A stretch of DNA of 64,000 bases, taken from Erythrobasidium yunnanense (Eukaryota; Basidiomycota; Cystobasidiomycetes; Erythrobasidiales; Erythrobasidiaceae). The DNA is taken from the NCBI GenBank assembly GCA_001600175.1, contig BCJC01000006.1, positions 945,968 through 1,009,967 of the forward strand, read 5' to 3'. Within the stretch, counting starts at the first letter, position 1; the number at the start of each line of letters is the position of its first letter. Under the pieces are notes generated by a model that made no database searches, was not told where the DNA came from, and worked only from the letters and a program-made list of their open reading frames with translations. The translations under genes and the position numbers were made by a program. Of the stretch, positions 32,354 through 42,954 are shown in pieces.

Positions 32354-32806
32354 ATGTACATCAAACTGGCCCTAGTCTCTGCCGCCTTGATGGCTGGCAT
32401 TCAATATGCCGCAGCGGCCGACATCGGAGAGTACTCAGGTTTAGTGCCAAGCGGATGCACGAACAAGATGAACGAGGCAGCTATCGATGATCCGCTGGAC
32501 GTACAGTATTATATGAAGACCTGCTCAGAGGGCAAGACTACAGAGTGAGCCCCATTGACATCCATAGACCGCAGCCGTATCACTGATGTTCTTGGCCTGG
32601 CAGTCGCTGCGTAGACTGCGGCAACAGAACCTCCAAATGGTACTGGCACTGCGGTCCAGAGGAGGTTGGCTTCAAGGAATGCGAGGTGAGCGGGTCTCTC
32701 CTTTTGCCCTTCAATACCGTATAGCTGATCTGTATACAAGTTCGGCTGTAACGATCAGCCAGACGGAACAACCATAACTTGCTCTGCCGATCCTGGCCTT
32801 TTCTGA
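32354..32806 (+). CDS. small secreted cysteine-rich protein 1
   Basis: Three exons give about 114 residues. A clear signal peptide, MYIKLALVSAALMAGIQYAA, is cut after the Ala run. The mature protein has eight Cys in the order SGC, KTC, RCVDC, WHCG, ECEFGC, TC, and ends SADPGLF. Two introns of about 50 bases split it after KTTD and after ECE. The two neighbouring genes have the same signal peptide pattern (LVSAALLA), the same intron places and a matching Cys skeleton (GCTNKM, YWHCGSGG in the others), so this is a tandem family. Such proteins in fungi are often effectors or surface proteins, but the role here is unknown. I know of no named domain matching it. Confidence 0.8.
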
Positions 32807-33292
32807 GCGAAATGAACTGAGCTGAGCCGTTACCTGACTTTCATTCTGCCCGTCTTACGGTGATGTACGAAGACGAAGAAGCATACATGAGCTACAATAC
32901 TCTCTCAACTACTGCCTCCCCTGACGCGCTTTCAGTGAAAGCCGCAAGGCTTGTGTCGCGGAAGATACTCCCTGCTCGTCGCAAACCGGCTGAAAATCCC
33001 ACGGACCCTAAGCGTTTCAGGCTCATGACCATATATCGGATGCTTGGCTACTGTCCTCCCGAGACTGGGACAGTTGCGCATGAGACTGAGCCCGATACCC
33101 GGTAGATGAAAGGGGACCTGGCTCGGTAGCGGCTGACTGATGAATTTTGGTGTCGCTATCTTTACTGCTCGACAACATCACAACCTGGCTTCTGCTTCAC
33201 TACGTCTACAAGACACCTTCAACTGTCTGAACATCCGCAACTTAGACCTTAGCCCACATAGAAAGACACCCCTCGCAGGTCCAGCAGCCACG
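32807..33292. other. spacer between secreted-protein copies 1 and 2
   Basis: About 490 bases. A plus-strand open frame (32860-33105, starting MMYEDEEAYMSYNTLSTTAS) has no signal peptide, family match or splice context, so I do not call it. The rest should be promoter of copy 2. Confidence 0.4.
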
Positions 33293-33812
33293 ATGCTCTG
33301 TAGCTTTTCAAAGATGCTCTTGGTATCAGCAGCTCTGCTGGCTGCCACTCACCTCTGTGCAGCGACCGATGATGACCAAGTTCAGAACTACTCAGACTGG
33401 GTACCAAAGGGCTGCACCAACAAGATGACAGAGTCGGTATTCGAGGACGAGGACGACGTTCAGTACTTCTATAGGACTTGTCAATGCAAGGGCAACGGCA
33501 ATACCTGCAACCTGCGTTCACGGATCAGACTGAGTTCATGGAGTAAGTACTAATATTCTCGCATCGGGAAGCTACCCTGACAGTATTCTTGTGCTGCAGC
33601 CGCTGCGCTTGGTGCTCAGAGAAGGTACAAGGAGGATTCCCCGGTGGTAATCCTACTGCGTATTGGCATTGCGGTTCGGGTGGAAGCATCGGCTTAGAGA
33701 GTGCAAGGTAGGTGATCTTTATCGTATCGTTCAAGCGTCAAGCTGATTTTGCTGACATCAGAATGGCTGCATCGACAATGCAGACGGGAAGACCGTTACT
33801 TGCAATAATTAA
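33293..33812 (+). pseudogene. small secreted cysteine-rich protein 2, probably broken copy
   Basis: The first exon is clearly a sibling of its neighbours, with signal peptide MLCSFSKMLLVSAALLAATH and the segments SDWVPKGCTNKMTESVFEDE and DDVQYFYRTCQCKGNG. The second and third exons are still recognisable at the DNA level (CSEKVQGGFPGG, YWHCGSGG, then NGCIDNADGK), and the splice sites remain. However, the exons do not read in one common frame as in copies 1 and 3, with about two breaks. It therefore looks like a recently lost copy, or one with an altered C terminus. It is much closer to copy 3 than to copy 1. Confidence 0.6.
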
Positions 33813-34406
33813 TGCTTTGATTGCCTCGGCAAGCTCGCGTGCATGTTGTACAATGAGTGTAGCTCTTGTACTTTTACGTGTAACCGAACATACAGATTAG
33901 CCCTCCAATGCAGGCTCTTGCACTTAGGACTATTATGTAGTAGGTCTGCAAGCCGTCGAACCTGAACAATGCTTTGACTCCGGCTTCAGTTAAGCACCAG
34001 TCATCTGCCTTTCTACGGAGCGCCTTGGCTGTCAGTCTTGCCTTGCGCAATCAATTCTCAATCATGCCCTCCAACAAATCGCATATCATTCAGCTGAATT
34101 TCCCAAGTATCATGTGTTCTCAAGAGCATGGCTCTCCACCGGATCCGTGGGGATTTCAATTCTCTTCCCGCTTGAACTGCACAAGCGATGAAGGACATCA
34201 AGCGCCATCTGAAAGGGACGCGGGTCAAAGCAGGCGGCCGTATGTCCTTTCGCATTACTGATTGACTAGAATGTAAAAGCGTAGCCGCTCTGCTACAGCT
34301 GACCTCTTCTCTTACCGACGCAAGCTGCATCCAGAAAAGCACAGAAGCCTAGGCGCAGGCTTTGCATAGTCGACACCCACCCCATTCACGAACTCCAGCA
34401 GCTACC
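33813..34406. other. spacer between secreted-protein copies 2 and 3
   Basis: About 590 bases. Only short open frames without family features were found. The last 60 bases before copy 3 resemble the leader of copy 2 (CCAGCAGC before the ATG), as expected from a duplication that included upstream sequence. Confidence 0.4.
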
Positions 34407-34925
34407 ATGATATCCACCCTCCTCAAGATGCTCCTAGTATCGGCAGCCTTGTTAGCTGGTATTCGGCTCTGCGACGCGACCGAGGCGGAACAAGCTCTAT
34501 ACTATTCTGACTGGGTCCCTAATGGGTGCAGCAACGAGATGACAGAGTCTGTCTTTGAAAACGAGAACGACGTTCAGTACTTCTATAGGACTTGTCAGTG
34601 CAAAGGCGGCAACACTTGCAATTTGCGAGCGCAGTCCCAAACGGAGTTCAAAGAGTCAGTAGGTATACCCCATACTGACAACCTCGTCCTGACAGTACTC
34701 TTTTTTTTACCAGCCGCTGCGCACAGTGCTCAGGCAAAGTGCAGGGTGGTTTCGTGGATGGCTACCCGACCGCGTACTGGCATTGTGGCTCGGGAGGACG
34801 CATTGGCTTCAGGGAGTGCAAGGTAGGTGTGCTTTACCATGCTGCTAACCTGACTAGCTGAGATGCATGTATAGAACGGCTGCGTCGATAACCCAGATGG
34901 AACGACCGTTAACTGTTATAACTGA
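34407..34925 (+). CDS. small secreted cysteine-rich protein 3
   Basis: Three exons in phase encode a signal peptide (MISTLLKMLLVSAALLAGIR) and a mature protein with SDWVPNGCSNEMTESVFENE, DDVQYFYRTCQCKGG-type sequence (here NDVQYFYRTCQCKGG), then NTCNLRAQSQTEFKD, RCAQCSGKVQGGFVDG, YWHCGSGGRIGFRECK and NGCVDNPDGTTVNCYN, for about ten Cys. The last exon after ECK is very short. The paired Cys and small size suggest a disulfide-stabilised extracellular protein. It shares more sequence with copy 2 than with copy 1, so copies 2 and 3 are the younger duplication. A role as an effector or surface protein is only a possibility. Confidence 0.8.
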
Positions 34926-35063
34926 TTCTTCGTTCCCGCTTTTCACTTCGATACGATCCTGTACAGTAACTCCAGCTTTGCAATTGCACGCTTCCCGCCT
35001 TGCTTTGAGCCTTGACATCTCAGAGGCTGCCCTTGCCCTCACCACTATCAGCCGGCCTGCGGG

Positions 35064-38000
35064 ATGTCAAACTTGAATAATGACTTGATTCAGGTAGAAG
35101 CAGAGATACCAGCAACTACGACAAAGCTGAATAAGTAGTCTGGAATCGACAGAGAATCAACCTCCTCTCGGACGTCTTCGCGGCTGTGGGCGAGGGCGAG
35201 ATTGATCTGCCTCGTGCGTTTACTTAGCAATGTGATGAAGTATGCTGGATCTCATGCTTCTACTCTGCAGAAATCTGCGTGGTCGGGTCGCAAAGCTCCG
35301 GCAAGTCGAGTGTCCTCGAGAACATAGGTGAGGGCGACGTGCAGACTTGAAAACCGGGCAGCTGGCTGACACATAGCTTCGTACGTTTGTAGTTGGCCGT
35401 AGCTTCCTGCCTGTGAGCTCTGGCGCTTCCACGTCCCATCAAAGTGGTATCGTCGAAAGGTTCTAACGCCCAATTCACAGCGAGGTCAAGGCATCGTAAC
35501 GCGCCGTCCGCTGGTGCTTCAGCTCGTCCATATACCATCCGAACGAGACCGTCTTCCTACTGCAATAGGCCGCGACCGCGAAGAGCCGGGACACGAAGCA
35601 GCTGAAACGTCGACAGCAGCAGCCTCGAAAAGCGCTGTACCCGCAAAGCAAGAGTATGGCGAGTTCCTACATACGCAAAGCAAGCGCTACTACGACTTCA
35701 ACGAGATTAGAAAGGAGATAGAGGCTGAGACGTAGGCTTCCGCATCAAGTCGTACTGTCCCGGCAACAGACTAATAACTCATATCTGCATCAGCCTTCGC
35801 ATTGCTGGATCAACAAAGGGTATCTCTCGCCAACCTATCCACCTCAAGATCTACTCCACCGAAGTCCTCAATCTCACGCTCGTCGACCTGCCTGGTCTGA
35901 CCAAGGTACCCGTGGGGGATCAACCAACAAACATTGAGGTACAGATAGAACGACTCGTACGCGACTATGTCGAGAAGCCCAACTGCATCATCTTGGCCAT
36001 ATCGCCGGCGAATGTAGATCTGGCCAATTCAGACTCCCTTAGACTGGCAAGAAAGCTTGATCCGCAAGGTCGCCGCACTATTGGGGTGCTTACAAAGCTG
36101 GATCTTATGGAAGCGGGAACGAACGCGTTGGATATCCTAAATGGCAGGGTCTACCCTCTGAAGCTTGGGTTCATCGGTGTCGTGAACCGGTCGCAGCAGG
36201 AGATTATCGGTAACAAGTCGATGGAGGAAGCGCTGGAGGATGAAATGCAGTTCTTTAAATCGCATCCGGGTTATCGGAACATCTCGCATCGAATGGGCAC
36301 GCAATATCTCGCTCGCACGTTGAACCAGGTGAGATAGAGTACTATATAGAGTGATCAGGCTGAACTGAGCTCTATTGCGTTTAATAGGTCCTCATGCACC
36401 ATATTCGGGACAAGCTGCCGGACATGAAGGCACGACTTAACACGCTGATGGGCCAGACACAGCAAGAACTCAATGCATTTGGCGGCGCCGCTTTTATGGG
36501 AGATCAACATCGAGGCTCTCTTATTCTCACCCTCATGACGCAGTTCGTGCGAGACTTTGTATCCTCGATAGACGGAACATCCTTCGAAGCATCAACAAAA
36601 GAGCTTTGTGGAGGTGCACGTGTCTATTACATCTTCAACGACGTCTTTGGACATGCCCTCGAAAGCATCAATCCTACTAGCAACCTCACTACATCCGATA
36701 TCCGGACGGCCATTCGCAATTCGAAAGGCCCGCGGCCAAGCCTTTTCCTGCCAGAAGTTGCTTTCGAACTCCTCGTCAAGCCTCAAATCAGACTTCTAGA
36801 ACCTCCCAGCTTGAGATGTGTCGAGCTGGTCTATGAAGAATTGATGAAGATCTGCCATAACTGTACCAGCAAGGTCAGATACACATTCCGTAGCGAAATT
36901 GTTTAAAACGTGCTGAGTACCATATCATCATTCGCCAGGAACTGCAAAGATACCCTCGATTGCATGCGCGGCTTATCGAAGTCGTCTCGGAACTTCTGCG
37001 CGAGCGACTAGGTCCGACTACCGAATACGTACAAAGCCTCATCAGCATTCAGACAGCCTATATCAATACCAATCACCCAGGCTTCCGAGCTGGAACACAG
37101 GAATATGCGCGTCAGAAAGCAGCTCAGAACGCGCAACCGAAGCCGAAGAGCGTCCTTGATTCGAAGAGAATGCCAGACGGTCATATCGAAGAATTATCAG
37201 AGACAATGGGAACATCATCTCAGGATGGAGAAAGTGATGGTGGCTATCCTACGCTAGGCAATGGGCGGCCGGCTGGTCGTCCATCGAATCCTGCTGTCGA
37301 CCGCGAGATCAACAAGCACCGTCAACCATCGCACAGCCAGCATGATCGGAAGTCATCCATGTCATCCAATGCTACAGCATCGAATAGTACAGTCAACAGC
37401 GCGCTTTACGGCGGACAAGCTGGATCGAGCAGAGCGGCCTCAAGTACGCACTTACAGCCCAATGCATATATGAACTCGTCAGCAGCAATGTCCAGCTCCA
37501 ACCCCAAAGACTCTTTCCTCAACTACTTCTTTGGCGGCGCAAGCCTAGCTGGTGGCTCTTTGGTCAACAACGGAGGATCCAGCAGAGACAGGAACACCAA
37601 TCTACCCGACTTAGGTGGTAGCAGAGAGAATCCATTGATGGGAAGGAAAGGTCATGAGGGAGCTGCAGCAGCGTACGACATGAAGAGTCTGGACAAGCAT
37701 CTTGATGCCGATCAGCTGCCGAATACCTACTCTGCACCGAATGGACCAGTACAAGATCAAGACGAGATGGCGATCGAGCTCATTCAATCCCTCATCGCAA
37801 CCTACTTCAGCATTGTCCGCCAGACGATTCAGGATCTGGTTCCCAAAGCTATCATGCATCTTCTCATCAATCATTCCCGCGAAAGCGTTCAAAATCGCTT
37901 GGTCGCTTCGCTATATAAGGAAAATTTATTTGAGGACCTGCTGTTCGAAGACGAAGGCCTAACAGCGGAACGAGCGAGAATCAAGGCATTATTGGATTCA

Positions 38001-38096
38001 TACAAAGAGGGTTTCAGAGTAAGTGCTACATCACTGAGTCTGAGAGAGAACCCGACTGATGATATTACTCTGCAGGTTCTGAGTGACGTACTGTAA
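35064..38096 (+). CDS. DNM1: dynamin-related GTPase of mitochondrial and peroxisomal fission (DNM1/DRP1)
   Basis: Multi-exon gene starting [10 protein letters not shown], with four short introns in the first 400 bases. After splicing the GTPase core reads [20 protein letters not shown], then [20 protein letters not shown] (P-loop), [40 protein letters not shown] and [19 protein letters not shown]. The stalk follows, with FPEVAFEL-like sequence (here [15 protein letters not shown]) and [21 protein letters not shown] long Ser/Asn-rich insert (about residues 560-760) occupies the insert B position, where adaptors bind in Dnm1. The GED ends [20 protein letters not shown] and VLSDVL. The full dynamin order without a PH domain fits Dnm1, which cuts mitochondria and peroxisomes from the cytosol. 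Confidence 0.92.
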
Positions 38097-39196
38097 AATG
38101 TAGAATAAGCGAACATCAACCGCTCAAAGCGATGTACACGAAACCGCTCCCTGCTTGATTAAGCACTCCTCATACTGATGGTTCGTTTGCATGGAGAGTG
38201 AATCGATGGCTCGCAGCTCCTCACAATTCCATATGCGTTATCGTTTCCCTTTCTATCGCGGCCTCAGGATAGATCCTGCAGAAGCTGATTAACACAAATA
38301 CACTGGCACTTTCTCACTTGAGTCTGAATCCGATACAATGCAAGACCCTTTGTAAGACTTAAGGCACCGCACCGACTACTGGCCTCCCACTGGACAACTC
38401 GCTCCGTGATCGTTCGATACCTGCCAACCCACGCAGGCAAGCTAAAGGAATGGGCCAATCCTTTGGCAAAGTGCACGAACAAGGCGGAGTGCGCTTGACT
38501 GTGTTACAGTGCCTGATTGCCAGTGCACTGATTCATCAGTGCAGAAATATGTTCGCGACAAACCGAGACACCGCAACAGTCGATTGTCTGGCAAACGCAA
38601 TGAGGAGCCGGTACTCTACGAAGAGAGGTGTGTAAGGTGCAACAAGTCAGTTATTGCACTCTATACGCTCATGTCATCGATGCACATGCAGAATGTTTGT
38701 CCAGGTATCTAGGCACCACAATAGACTCAGTGAAATCGGTGTATTGCGGAGGGTGCCGCACCAAGAGGAACAAAAAGAAAAGAAAGCAAAAAACGAGCGC
38801 GAGTGCACAGAACGCAAACACGCAGTTCGATCGGGAATACGGTGCCCGAGACCACAAGCCGAAAACCACTTCCAGAAGGGTAGTTACGTAACCAGTCGAT
38901 GCGTTTATATCCATGGCCAAGCAGAATGAAACGACACATCAGACATCTGCCGGCTGCGGCGGTTCTTGATCCCGTGGCTCATTTGAGAGGCCCAGTGCTA
39001 CTGCTATGACCAAGTACTCTGCTACATCGATGCTGAGCTTGTGAAGTCCGCCAGGCGCGCTCGACGGTTCCTGGTTGAGGTAGTCCCTGAAAGTCGAGCT
39101 TGTTCACCTGATAGCTGGCATGTCATGTCGCAAACGTGTACTACGGCACGCCAGATCGTCCCTCTAGCTTACGCTGAGTCGGCTACAACTCCCCGA
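38097..39196. other. gene-poor stretch, possibly holding one small gene
   Basis: About 1.1 kb between the stop codons of DNM1 and ARV1, long for this window. Around 38509-38891 a plus-strand stretch reads EERCVRCNKSV and, after a possible intron, CGGCRTKRNKKKRKQK, a paired CxxC with a basic tail that could be a small zinc protein. No start or splice chain is convincing. Near 38524-38543 lies a perfect 9-base inverted repeat with a 2-base centre. No tRNA or snRNA fold was recognised. Confidence 0.35.
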
Positions 39197-40252
39197 TCAT
39201 GACCTCGTATTGTCTAAGCCAGACAATGCTTCGCTTATGAACCAGACGATACCAGCGGTGAGGCCCGAGCATGCCACTCCGACTACGATAGACGAGTCCA
39301 TCAACGTAGACAGCGCCACGCTCCTGCTGACCATTTCGGCGCTCTTGAGGAGGTAGGTCTCGAGGTGTAGCTGATCTGAGGGCAGAACATCACGCCACAC
39401 CAAAGAGAGAGCCATGAAGAAGAGCTTTGTGATTGAAGAGAATGCTAGAGCTTGCGAAATGACTGCCAGACTGAGTAGGGATCATCAGGTAAAGCAGCGT
39501 GGTAGATGGTACTGAGCCCTGTACCTCGGCCGAGGTAATCCTTGCAGTTCACTCCAGCAAGTCGTGAATAGACATACTGAAACATGCCAGAGTATCGTTT
39601 CTGTGTGCGGCGGGTGAGCTAGCGCCGTTGGTATCCTGAAGACAGAACGCATACCCAATATCTGCTGGAAGATGAAGTGCAGAGTGAGGTCCGGTGATCC
39701 ACGTTGCAGCACTGAATGGCAGGATATACATTAAATCAGTCGTAGCCAGACCGCTTATCCCACGAATCTCTGACCTTGCATCGACCAGCTCAGGTCTAGG
39801 AGATCGCTTTCAGCACATATACTCGAGCACCACATCACAGGCTACCTACACGTCTGAACGGAAAAGATCGCCAGGCTGAGTCTAAGCGAGCCCATCCTCC
39901 TCTTCTTGCCGCTCGCAAGCCGCATTTGGCCAGTCTGACCAGATGCATTACAATTATAGAGGAGGTGCCTGTATACGGAGGGCTTCGCGAGCAAGAGGTC
40001 TATGAGGAGGAGGGTAGTCGGGTGTTCGATGTAAGTATCGACGAGACGATTGCATCGCGGCTATACGTGACGGACTAGATCAGCTTCGACGTAGATTGTA
40101 TTAGTATGGCCAGAATCGCGCACGCAGCTTGATAGATCGTATTCCGTGCGACCGCGTTTGATGATGAGGGATACTGCCTTGAAGCCGCAGTGGATGCATC
40201 GGAGGTTGTTCGCATGGCCATCAGTAGTCGCAGTATCGTTAGCATCAGGCAT
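39197..40252 (-). CDS. ARV1: ARV1-family sterol/GPI lipid homeostasis protein
   Basis: The first exon, 40252 onward, reads NNLRCIHCGFKAVSLIIKRG, then TEYDLSSC and GHTNTIYVEADLV, the Arv1 homology domain with its first CxxC. A following exon has DLLLAKPSVYRHLLYN, which is the Arv1 continuation. Hydrophobic segments then follow (LSLAIFSVQT; MYILPFSAATWITG; QALAFSSITKLFFMALSLVW) and the last one ends GLTAGIVWFISEALSGLDNT. Arv1 is an ER membrane protein needed for sterol traffic and GPI precursor flipping. Intron boundaries inside the membrane part are not settled. The second Cys pair expected after the first is reduced to a single Cys (SSCVRDSGH). Confidence 0.75.
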
Positions 40253-40404
40253 GATCAGTCAGATTATTCGAGCACATGGAGAGGATCGATAAGGGCCGAA
40301 AGCATCGGATCATCGTCAACAAGCTTGCGACTTTCTTTCTTTTGGTTTTTATGATCCATAGCGGACGTCTTTGCAGCTGGATCCAACGCTGAGCTGCTGC
40401 TGCC

Positions 40405-42876
40405 ATGCCTCGTCGTCCTGATCTGACATCCGAGCCATCGGCGGGAAATGCACCAAACCTCATGCAAGGAGCTATCGACAATGTGCCCAGATCCAGCGGG
40501 AACAACAAGCAAGCAGAAAGAACAGAGTCGCACGACGACGACGAGCAAGATGATACTTCAAACAACGAAAGAACAGCCTTGCTTCGAGGAGGAAAGTCCG
40601 CTTCGTCATCTTCGGCATCAGCAAGCAATCTGGCAAGCAAGACGTTCGCAACCTCCTCAGACTCTGTGGAATTGACGTATATGATGCCTACATAGCCATG
40701 GTATAAGCGGCCATCACCCTGGTATATCCATATCCACTTAACATGCTTTGCCCTCGGTCGGTAATCTGTAACTTGGATCTTCCGTTAGAGCAGTTCACTG
40801 ATATGCCAATGATTGGTATCTGAATAGGGATGGGCATGGTAGCGGCGCCCAGGCTAGAACTCTTCACCCAGGTCATCTGCCAGCAGATCAATCAAGATGC
40901 GATCGCAGCACACCTTCCTATGCTCTTCCTCGATCCACAACAGTGTAGACACTCTACAACGGTCCAGAAGAGGGTTGCGCAGCTCAATCTCTTCCTCCAG
41001 CTTATTATGGGCATTCTATGCATCATCACTACCTCTTTCTGGGGAAGCATGTCAGATAGATATGGCAGGAAGAAGGTACTCATCCTCAACATGCTCAGTT
41101 TCGTGCTTGGCGACATAGTCCTCGTGACTGTATTCACCTTCCCCGATCGCGTCTCGTACTTCTGGCTTCTGATCATGCCCGCTTTCGAGGGTTTATTTGG
41201 CGGCTATGGAGGTAGGCAGACGTCTCACCGCATGGCTCCACGATGTACTAAAGGGCTTGCATGTTTCAGGCGGCCAGAGTATCATGTCTGCCTACGTAAG
41301 TTTGGCAGATACATGATTTGCTGTCACTAGCTAAGATTTTTTTTGGCTACAGATCGGCGACTGCACTGCATCAGGTTCGCGAGCTGGAACCTTCTCGCTC
41401 ATGACCGGATTGCTATTCGGCGGTATCGCAATCGGACCCGCATTAAGCTCGGTCCTGATTCAAGCGACCGGAACGACCTTAGCGGCATTCTATGCTGTAC
41501 TAGGTCTGCACTCTGTACAAGTACTCTACACTATCTTCATCATGCCTGAATCGCTCGGCAGAGACAAGCAAGCAGAAGCTACGCGAAAAGCACACCAACG
41601 TAAGCGAGAGAAGGAGGACCAAGCGAGGATGCACGCTTGGGAGACGCAAGGAGAAGGATATCCAGCCATCAGAAGGATAGGAGACATTGTCAAGCGGACG
41701 CTGAAACCTCTGACGGACATCTTTGCGCCGATCGCATTGCTGGCGCCGAGGAGAACATCTTTAGGCGGACTAGACTGGTCACTCCCTCTGGTCGCACTCG
41801 CAAATGCGCTCTACTCGATGATGGTCGTAAGTCGTGATTGTCTCCAGTATATGCGCCATCACGCTGATATACCGATTGGCAAACAGTCCATCTATTCCGT
41901 TAAGATGCAGTACGCTCAGTTGAAGTTTGATTGGACAGCTGTCGAGCTTGGCAATCTGCTCTCGATTGTAAGCGGTATTGCTTTCGGGAAAACCTTGCAC
42001 AGCTGACCTAATCTCTGCTATAGATGGGTGTCGTTCGTATAGTCGCTCTACTGGTCATCATTCCCCTGGTGGTCAAGCTCGTCCGAAAGCCTCATCTTGA
42101 GCCTCTGCGAGACCCACCTACCAGCATGCCCGGCGCGGCTGCCGCTGAGTCTGGAATCAGCGCTGATGCCGGTCTGTCGGGCTTCTCGCGAGCGGAAGAT
42201 GAAGAGTGGGACAAACACAAGGCTGAGCATCGCGCTGTACATGATTACAGTAAGTGCTACGCCCTCCGCCTCCACATGATGGCGTTCTAAGTCGCAACCT
42301 CTCGCAACAGAGTTCGACCTTTACTTGTCAAGATTCTCGATTCTCATTGATATAGCAAGCTACGTCGATCTCATCTTCACTACTACAGCTGGCCACTTTA
42401 TGCTCTGCGTGGTCGCGCAAAGTCTAGGATCGGGCGCAAATCCGTAAGGCCAACCATGCTTTCGCATATTGACCGCTACTCTGACAGCTTATTCTCATCG
42501 CAATAGGGCATTGCAAAGTCTCGCTCTGATGTTCGCAGATCCGGCCGAAACGGGTACCCTTATGGGCGCTATGGCTGTATTTACCATCCTGTTTGCCCAA
42601 GTCATTGGCCCGCTCTTGTTCAACGGCGTCTTCGCGTAAGTCTCGCCCGCATGACCGCAGAGCTGCCGTGCGATCACATTCTGACGTCTCTTTCGCGATA
42701 GTGCGACTGTCGACACGTTTCCTGAGGCGTTCTTTGTCTTGGGAGCCAGTATATACATGCTAGTCTTCATCACTCTCTTGGTAGTGCGCGTACGACGTCC
42801 CAAATGGAACGGCTATTCGGAAGCAAGCAGTAACATCGAGGCTGTTGAGAGTGACATTCTATCGGTAGATCCATAG
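40405..42876 (+). CDS. major facilitator superfamily transporter
   Basis: Multi-exon gene for a 12-helix transporter. The cytosolic N terminus is acidic and Ser-rich (DDDEQDDTSNNERTALLRGG). TM1 begins RPSPWYIHIHLTCFALGMGM followed by VAAPRLELFTQVICQQ. The loop after TM2 has the MFS signature WGSMSDRYGRKKVLILNMLS. TM5 is in SLMTGLLFGGIAIGPALSSV, followed by a long charged central loop (RKAHQRKREKEDQARMHAWE). The second half ends FVLGASIYMLVFITLLVV and a short cytosolic tail to TAG 42874. Similar basidiomycete proteins resemble the proton-coupled folate/heme or drug groups; the substrate is not predictable. A TAG in the reading frame at 40693-40695, just before TM1, is either in a very short 30-42-base intron or a true stop. 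Confidence 0.8.
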
Positions 42877-42954
42877 GCTACGTAATTCTCATTTAAATAT
42901 CCTCAACTGTACGAATGTGGACAATCAACAAGCATAAATTGCTGTACGCTCGAT

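Noticed and set aside
32860-33105. Open frame between secreted-protein copies 1 and 2
   Set aside because: It has no signal peptide, no Cys pattern and no relation to the neighbours; likely chance.
38450-38929. Ribosomal or snoRNP protein in the gap after DNM1
   Set aside because: The basic tail suggested one, but no known small ribosomal protein pattern could be followed through the frames.
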